From the NCBI GenBank assembly GCA_015680635.1, contig JAABOA010000556.1, positions 1 through 13,660 on the forward strand: DNA of 13,660 nt. The letters are read 5' to 3'. Every line of letters starts with the position of its first letter. The first letter of the stretch is position 1. Positions 7,549-13,660 of the stretch are shown piece after piece. Below the pieces are notes generated by a model. It was not told the origin of the DNA, did no database searches, and worked only from the letters and a program-made list of their open reading frames with translations. Position numbers and translations under genes: made by a program. The stretch comes from Lunasporangiospora selenospora. Lineage: Eukaryota; Mortierellomycota; Mortierellomycetes; Mortierellales; Mortierellaceae.

Positions 7549-10500
7549 CTAGCTTGTGCTGGCACCTACTCGCTTGTTACTCCTCCGATCTTGCAGGATA
7601 CGTTGCGACATTTGCATCAATTGAGCAAAGTCAAAGTGCACATACTTTGCCCAATACTTGTGCCGTGACCATTCCAGGGCCGGGAAGCATGGACTTCCAA
7701 TTCCATGGAAAATCCTACTGATGACACGAGCTGAATCAATGGGTCGTGAGGACGACGATTCCTGCTGCTGCTGCTGTTGTTGAGAGATGAAAACTTTAAG
7801 ATCCACTTCGACGGCTGAACGCCACTTGCGTTGAAGGTTATTGACCATCTCATTCTCGTACTGGTATAATTCCATCATGTTTCCTGACTTCCTATGATGG
7901 TTATCGGACGTTGCATCGGATCCTGCTTTGTCATCATGCTGTCTTGGGAATAGCTCTTCCACTGCGTGGAGACCGCCGATGCCCTCTCCAGATTGACGTG
8001 CAAAGTACTGTTCGATCCCGCCTTGCAGAACTAGCTCAGGACCCGTGGCAACAAATGAATCGCTGCGACCACCACCACGGCGACGAGATCCTTTGTCACC
8101 CACTGTTGATGACGATCCAGATACCTCTGTCTTCCTATGCTTATCCTTGGATTTCATCCGTCCTTTAGCTTGGATATACTCATCATCGACATCGTCATCA
8201 TACTCGGTACTTTCACCACCATAGTCTTCATTTCCCCTATCTTCCTCAGCCTCGTCGTCGGTGGGTGTCTCGCGGGGCTTAAAGACTTCTTGTTGTTGCC
8301 AAGTCGATGTTGCAACCGATTGAAACAAACCATAGACCTCATCCACCTTGGCAACCCCTACCCGCTCCACCGCACACATCTTTTTGTACAATCGCTCGCT
8401 CAGCTCAAATATAAACCGATCGTGGTCCTTTTCGTATACTTCACTGTTGGTATCCTCCAGTAATTCCATATCCGAATCTTCTTCTTCCACAGTTCCCTTT
8501 CGGGCATCGGTTCGCCTAGTGGACGCAATATAATCTGCAGGTTCCTTCAGAATCTCGACGCAGTACGCAGGATCACTCATCTCAAACACGGCCCACTTCT
8601 TGCGCTTAAAAAGCTGAAGGTCTTGCAACAGCTCCGTATAGGTCAGCCCTAATTGCTGGCATAGATATTGTGTGTCACAGCAATGAGCCATGGTGAGAGT
8701 TGAACCTGAGAATCCAGATCGGTTGTAGCCGCCTCGTTTGTTGCCGCCACCAAGTCCACTGTGCCCAGTAGGCATGCCTTGCTTCAATATCAGGTCGATC
8801 AGTGGCGCATCCGCTGCAAGATTAAAAAGCACCTCGCCCTCCTTCAGGAACTTGACTGTACACCTAGATGGAACGGCTAAGTAAAAACGAAGGCGAAAAT
8901 AAATCGCTTCTAGTTAGAAGACGGCACAAAGTGATCCATGAGAATAAAAAACACTTTTCCAACAACAAAAGGCTTACATCCAGTAACCTTGATGGCCTTT
9001 GACGCGTCCAATTCCATATAACTAAGGAGCGTTGCGAGAACTTCCTTCTTGATGTCAAACTCTTCTTCTGCAAGCTCTTCGCGAACTTCAACAACTCTCC
9101 TAGAAGATCGCAGAGTTCCATCTTTGGTTGCATTCATGTTAATGCCAGTGATTGCAGGTGGTGGCGGGACGACAAGAATACTCTCGTTGCTACCAGCAAG
9201 ACTCTGCATCACAGCCTGACTTGAGCTTGTCCTTGTGCCTGATGCTACGGCGCGATGGTCATTCTTTCGAATCTTTTTCACTGCAGAAGGCTGGCTTGAG
9301 CCCCATTTCAATTCGTCCCCATCATTTCCGTCGTTACCGTTAGCGCCAGAATCCTCGTCACCCCATTCTGTGAGCAAAAGTCGTTTTTTGGAAGAGGACA
9401 ACGTATCACTCTTACTCAGATTCTTTCTAGAAAAAATCTTTTTGACCAGTCTCAGCATACTTCCCCAGTCCAATCCATCCGCATAGGAAAGACTTCTCAG
9501 CCGGAGGTAATCATCCTGGTTCAAGAACATGTGACAATAGGATCGGTCACCATCTCGACCGGATCGACCAATTTCCTGAATATAGTTCTCGAGTGACTTG
9601 GGCATGCAAAAGTGAATCACGCTCCGAATATTAGACTTGTTCAGACCAAGTCCAAAGGCGATTGTCGCGCACAGGATTCGAATACCTCCGCTACCGCTAC
9701 CACTTCCTCCTTCTCTGGCACTCCCACCACCAACAGCACGCTCTCTGGTTACTCCAATACTACCCGTTGGCAGTAGCTTTTGAGAACCATCGTTCATGAA
9801 TCGATTCTGAATCCGCTGTCGCTCTTGTGAGGACTTGCCTGCATGATAACTCTCGGCGCTAAAGTTCCGAACTCGCAGAAACCCGGCAAGGGCATCCGCC
9901 TGAGTCTGCTTCATCACGTAGATCAGAATGGCATCCATCGGGACGAATCGGGGCGATTGTAGCAGGTTTAGCAATGCTGTTTCGCGGTCGATCTCAAGTG
10001 ACACTGTCATAGCCAAGTTCTCACGAATAACAGGACCTGAGAAGACACCTGTAGTACGATCAATCTCGAGCATTTCACAGATCGAATCCTTTGTGCCCTC
10101 AGTTGCCGTCCCTGTTAGTCCAAGAACGCACGGAGAGCCAAGATCTGTTTTGAGAATATGGTTGAGCCGCAGATAGGCTGGACGGAAATTGTGTGACCAT
10201 TCTGAAAGACAGTGTACCTCATCAACACAGAGAAAGGTTATCCTTGGGATCTGTCTTGTCCTCACAAGCGAAAGGAATGAAGGACTCTGGAGCTTTTCGG
10301 GAGATATGAATAAGATCTTGATGGTGTTTGAACGCAGTTTATCCATAAAGTCCTTGAACTGCGCTGACTATGAACAAGAGCAGGTTGTTTTTCAGTTTTC
10401 CCCCTGAGTTCTAGGACAGACGGTTTGTAGCACAATTCTAAGCGACAAGAGATGAGACCTCGGTGACACTTACGGATTGTTCAACACTTGTCCAGCAAGC

Positions 10501-11676
10501 ACCAACCAGTCCTGGTGGCAAGCATTTAACCTGGTCATACATAAGCGATATCATGGGTGAAATAACCAAGGTCAAGCTCGGGATCCCAAGCTGTGAAAAG
10601 ATATACGCTGGCAGTTGATAGGACAGCGATTTTCCGCTACCTAAGGATCACCAAATAGTGTAATTTCAAAGCCGTTATCAAAAGTTAGTCATCAATCCCT
10701 GTATCCTAGGAAAGGCTGCTCAAATGATGCCCAACTTCTCCTCTCCCTGCCCTTGCACATACCTGTAGGTTGGACGAGAAGAGTAGATTCTGCATTTAAA
10801 ACACGCTTGATGGACTCGAACTGTCTATCACGAAAGGATGGATAACCCCACCCTTTTCGAAGCACATGTGCTAGATTGACCCGGAAATTGCTCGGCGATC
10901 GTGACTCTTCCTGTTGCTCAAGTTCTTTAACAAACTCTTCTGGATCATTGCTGTCCCCATATGTCGGTCTCAGATATCTCTCGGATACCGTCACCACATA
11001 AGAATCGTCCTTGTCCTCGTCTAGGCTACCATACCATGGCAAGTCATCTTCATCACCCTCCATCTCGTCGTCAACGACAACAGTACCCATATTAGCCACG
11101 CCATCGTCAAGGCTTGACATGACCACCATATTCGACACGTCGCCTTCATGAGCGCCGTCATCAAATCCGCCATCGAAGTATGTGCCTCGCCCGCCAGCTC
11201 CACTGCCACTGGATCCGAATGACCTTTGGCGACCAGCGAACTTGAACTTTCCGCGAGCGAAGCTGGCTCCCTTTCTCATGGGTCCACGCTGAAGGTTGTA
11301 GGCAACGTAGTTTTCGTTGCCGCTTGCGAAACTCCGTCGTGCTGCCGCTCGTCCTTGACCTACACCGGGAATCCGTCGCTCGCTCTTGACCATGGGTCGG
11401 TTCGAGAATGCCCAACCGGGATCAGATGGATCTACAGGAGTGGAACGGGACCCAGTCTTGGTTTCAGCCGCTGTAGTTGTTGCTTCCTTCTTGGAAGATG
11501 CGGTTCTATCCTCATTAGTCTCAGTCTGACCCTTGGTATGTAGGTTATCGTTGCTTCCTGAATTGTCAGTTGCTGCACCCCTGTCTAATGAAGTCGACTG
11601 CTGTTTACTAGTTGATTTTGGGGCCTTCTTTTCCTTTTCATCCCTCTCAACCTTTTCTGAGGGGGCTACGGCGACT

Positions 11677-11728
<52 letters not shown>

Positions 11729-13660
11729 GGCAGTATAAAATTGAGTTGTTAACATTCTCATTCCAGACTCTTGCTGAACTACCCTGAATATCAAAAACAA
11801 AAGAAACACATTAATCAATCACTTACTTCGATGAAGACGAGTTGTCCGCTTCTGTGTATACTTCTTTCTTGGAGCGGGTCTATTCGCCCATAGACTGTCG
11901 ACCCCATGATTCGCATCACCCACTTGATCTTCCCAGTCGTTATCATCAACATAAGCCGTGTTTTCTTTAGATCCGGTTGCTACCAACTCTGTCGCTTCAA
12001 AAGTCTCCATGAAGTTGGGGTGTCCCTGGGATAAAGTTGTCCGACCAGCATTAATATTTGACGACTCGGTCAGATTGAATTCTCTCTCAAACTCAGCCTC
12101 TTCCTCCTGACTTGGAACAAATAGCGTCGCCCGTGCTTGATTTCGTCGCCTCATATGATGGGAATGGAATCCTGGCGGTACGACGAAAAAATCGGGCTCC
12201 GGCGTCACGCTCCCGATTGATGGCTGTGAGAACGATAGACCAAGCTCCTGGCTGCTAGACGAATGAGGTCCCCCTGTGGGTGTAGGGGAGATTGGTCTCT
12301 GTCGGAAAAGATCATGGATCCTGCTGGCCGCTGCCTCCATATCGTACACATGCCCAGAAGCTGAAGGAGACCGTCCTCGACTACTTGGTGATGCCGTTAG
12401 TGATGTTACGCTTGGTCGCCGGAAGAGAGCTCGTGCGGCCTTCGCAGCTCCTGACTTTTTTGGCGTAGTCAATAATGAGCTATTTGGAAATCTCGTCTCA
12501 GTAGCCGAGAACTCTTCCTGGAAATTAGTCAAGTAATCTTCCTGTGACAAATTCTCCCCGATACTGCTGGTGATATTGGCTGGCTCAAGATCTTTGGCCA
12601 CAGGCGTTGTGGCCCTGATATCAGCTGTATCTTCAGCAACTGGCTGACTGGGTCGTTTGATTCGCCGGCTTGACATTCCGCCAAAGAGAGGCGATCGTAG
12701 GCTTCGAGAAGGAGAGAGCAATGGGCTGACTTGAGATCGCTTTCCTGTTGGCGTACGAAGCAGTGGACTGCTTCTTAAACCCATCAACGAAAGCAAGTTA
12801 TCACTTCTGGTGGGTGTACGAAGTCCCACAGGCAACTCTGATAATCCAGTGAGGTATGTTGATTCTGACGTCTCGGTTGCGCTGCTCGAATTAGGTTTTG
12901 TTTGGGTTGGCTGTTCTTGAATCGTGAACAGTGAGCTGGGCGATTGTTTAGGAGTTGGTGACCGAAGCATCGCCCTCCGTGAAGGTGAAAGCATTAATAG
13001 TTTTGTCCGCTGCGACCTTGGGGTCAGGGATGCGATAGACGCCAAAAACTCGTGTCGATCAACGTCTCTTGGACTGCTCTTCCCCGGTGACATGAACCCA
13101 GCACTATTGAGGATCTTGCGTGGAGACACAAACTCAACCTCCTGCTTCCTAGTAGGCGTTCTTGTCACATCTGCCATGGCATGAGTTGGTCGTTTCGTTT
13201 TAGTAGGGGTGCTTGGTATTGACTGTTGTGCTGAAGCGGTATCCCGTGTTGTATGAGAAGAACCTGGTTCTTTTCCAGCCGCAGAGGATTGTCTCTTTTG
13301 TACCTGACTGGTTAAAGCCGTTTTTATCTTTCTGTATGCTCGGTACTTTTTTACTAATTAACGGATATCAGGAGCAGTTCAAGATGAGGGTCAAAAAGCC
13401 GTTGTTTGCAAAAACATCTCTGGTACTATCACAGATAAATGTCCGACTTGATACTTTACCCATGGCACCATCCTTGGAAATATCCTCTTGAGTAGCATCA
13501 CGCTGATGTTCAGACTTGAATGCGGTCTCCCAGGCCTTTAAATCCTTTCTTGCGCGCTTCAGATCGTCCGCCGTTGCTTGACGATAGTCGAATCGATCGT
13601 CGGTCCACTTCAAGCCGTCGTTCTTATCAATGCCACTTTTGTTGCCACTATGTCCTGAGT
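7549..13660 (-). CDS. RECQL4-like: RECQL4-type helicase with N-terminal Sld2 domain (5' end off the window)
   Basis: Replication-initiation helicase, expected in the nucleus. In known relatives the Sld2/RECQL4 N-terminus binds Dpb11/TopBP1 and helps assemble the replicative helicase. Visible exons (minus strand): 13660..13460, 13353..11827, 11674..10763, 10640..10474, 10367..8978, 8876..7549, giving 1840 visible residues, stop TAG. Domains by visible residue: Sld2 motif 33-77 (LKAWETAF, then [10 protein letters not shown]); S/T-P-rich linker 115-450; basic [12 protein letters not shown] near 564-575; N-Y-V motif 697-699; motif 0 around Q860; Walker A TGSGKS 879-884; DEVH box 984-987; motif III about 1018-1024; motif V about 1169-1179; motif [12 protein letters not shown] 1199-1208; C-terminal domain ending with IFHGIGSPC 1787-1795. 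The last signature separates it from Sgs1/BLM. It is longer than human RECQL4 (about 1200 aa), through disordered inserts and a poly-Q. The start lies beyond the right edge. Confidence 0.92.
7762..7782 (-). repeat. CAG/CAA repeat encoding poly-glutamine
   Basis: Five CAG codons and two CAA codons give seven glutamines (visible residues 1764-1770), followed by ESSSS. The run sits about 16 residues before the conserved IFHGIGSPC signature. Confidence 0.9.
8877..8977 (-). other. Intron 5 of the RECQL4-like gene
   Basis: 101 bases, phase 1, donor GTAAGC, branch CTAAC, acceptor TTTTTACTTAG. Joining gives ...[17 protein letters not shown].... A nearby later acceptor (CATCTAG) was excluded because it brings a stop in frame. 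Confidence 0.8.
10368..10473 (-). other. Intron 4 of the RECQL4-like gene
   Basis: 106 bases, phase 0, donor GTAAGT, acceptor TTCATAG. Joining gives ...[17 protein letters not shown]..., collinear with the region between helicase motifs Ia and II of RECQL4 proteins. Confidence 0.8.
10641..10762 (-). other. Intron 3 of the RECQL4-like gene, inside the Walker A codons
   Basis: 122 bases, phase 1, donor GTATGT, acceptor CCTTAG. It splits the glycine codon after QPT; splicing rebuilds TGSGKS, the ATP-binding loop. Without splicing the loop is lost. Confidence 0.88.
11675..11826 (-). other. Intron 2 of the RECQL4-like gene
   Basis: 152 bases, phase 1, donor GTAAGT, acceptor TTAATAG. Joining gives ...[15 protein letters not shown].... 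It contains a TTA-repeat next to the acceptor and an earlier CAG with a strong pyrimidine tract (11786-11784) whose use would give an immediate stop. Confidence 0.75.
11679..11726. repeat. (TAA)16 microsatellite in intron 2 of the RECQL4-like gene
   Basis: Sixteen perfect TAA units (TTA on the coding strand), ending three bases from the 3' splice site AG. The tract is likely length-variable between strains. Confidence 0.95.
13354..13459 (-). other. Intron 1 (of those visible) of the RECQL4-like gene
   Basis: 106 bases, phase 1, donor GTAAAG, acceptor TTAATTAG. Joining gives ...[19 protein letters not shown], which restores the two halves of the Sld2 motif. That match supports the splice choice. 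Confidence 0.82.

Noticed and set aside
7267-7668. Plus-strand open frame of 133 codons across the gap and into the helicase 3' end
   Set aside because: It overlaps the conserved RECQL4 C-terminal coding region on the other strand and shows no domain or splice context; its hydrophobic stretch is a by-product of the other strand.
8864-8876. Acceptor CATCTAG as the end of helicase intron 5
   Set aside because: Combined with the GTAAGC donor it brings a stop codon in frame within a few codons, while the TTTTTACTTAG acceptor keeps the frame.
7549-10367. Assignment of the helicase to the Sgs1/BLM or RecQ1 group, or to Hrq1
   Set aside because: The [10 protein letters not shown]-terminal signature, the N-Y-V motif and the Sld2 domain fit RECQL4; no HRDC or standard RQC zinc cysteines are visible. 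Hrq1 shares helicase features but lacks the Sld2 part.
11533-11787. Plus-strand open frame with a poly-asparagine run
   Set aside because: The run is the (TAA)16 intronic microsatellite read in another frame, and the rest overlaps helicase exon C on the minus strand.
11819-13177. A separate gene starting at the ATG at 13177 ([10 protein letters not shown])
   Set aside because: The frame is open upstream of that ATG to a good acceptor at 13354, and splicing there completes the Sld2 motif, so this methionine is internal. An internal promoter cannot be fully excluded.

Overview
The window looks like nuclear DNA of a filamentous fungus, most likely an early-diverging lineage such as Mortierellomycota (Mortierella and relatives). 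That placement is inferred from gene content and style: short introns of about 100 bases with GTAAGN donors and CTAAC branch sites, a local family of large F-box/leucine-rich-repeat-like proteins, and a RECQL4-type helicase with an Sld2 domain at its N-terminus. All genes I can support are on the minus strand, so the window is best read from right to left.

Right half (7549-13660): one large gene, cut by the right edge, encodes a RECQL4/Sld2-type DNA replication helicase. Six visible exons join without a frame break into at least 1840 residues. In order they carry the Sld2 W-E-x-x-F motif, a long linker full of CDK-type S/T-P sites, a basic motif like the end of fungal Sld2, the RECQL4 N-Y-V motif, the seven RecQ helicase motifs, and the RECQL4 C-terminal domain with an IFHGIGSPC signature. 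In yeast and most well-known fungi, Sld2 and RecQ helicases are separate proteins, so a full animal-like fusion is the most interesting content here.

Left half (1-7238): a tandem array of at least three paralogues of an F-box/LRR-like gene. Copy 2 (4007-7238, 1010 aa) and copy 1 (465-3719, 996 aa) are complete, with the same three-exon structure and the same intron phases. Only the first exon and part of the first intron of a third copy (1-90) are inside the left edge. Copies 0 and 1 share a nearly identical leader and first intron. Both have GA where copy 2 has the GT of the first splice donor.

The intergenic gaps are only about 290 to 375 bases. Each holds the 3' end signals of one gene and the 5' leader of the next. 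The F-box-like proteins probably act as substrate receptors of SCF ubiquitin ligases, and the helicase acts in replication initiation. I see no functional link between the two, and no mobile element, tRNA, rRNA or CRISPR. Exon boundaries were worked out by eye from splice consensus, reading frame and comparison between paralogues; no transcript data were available.
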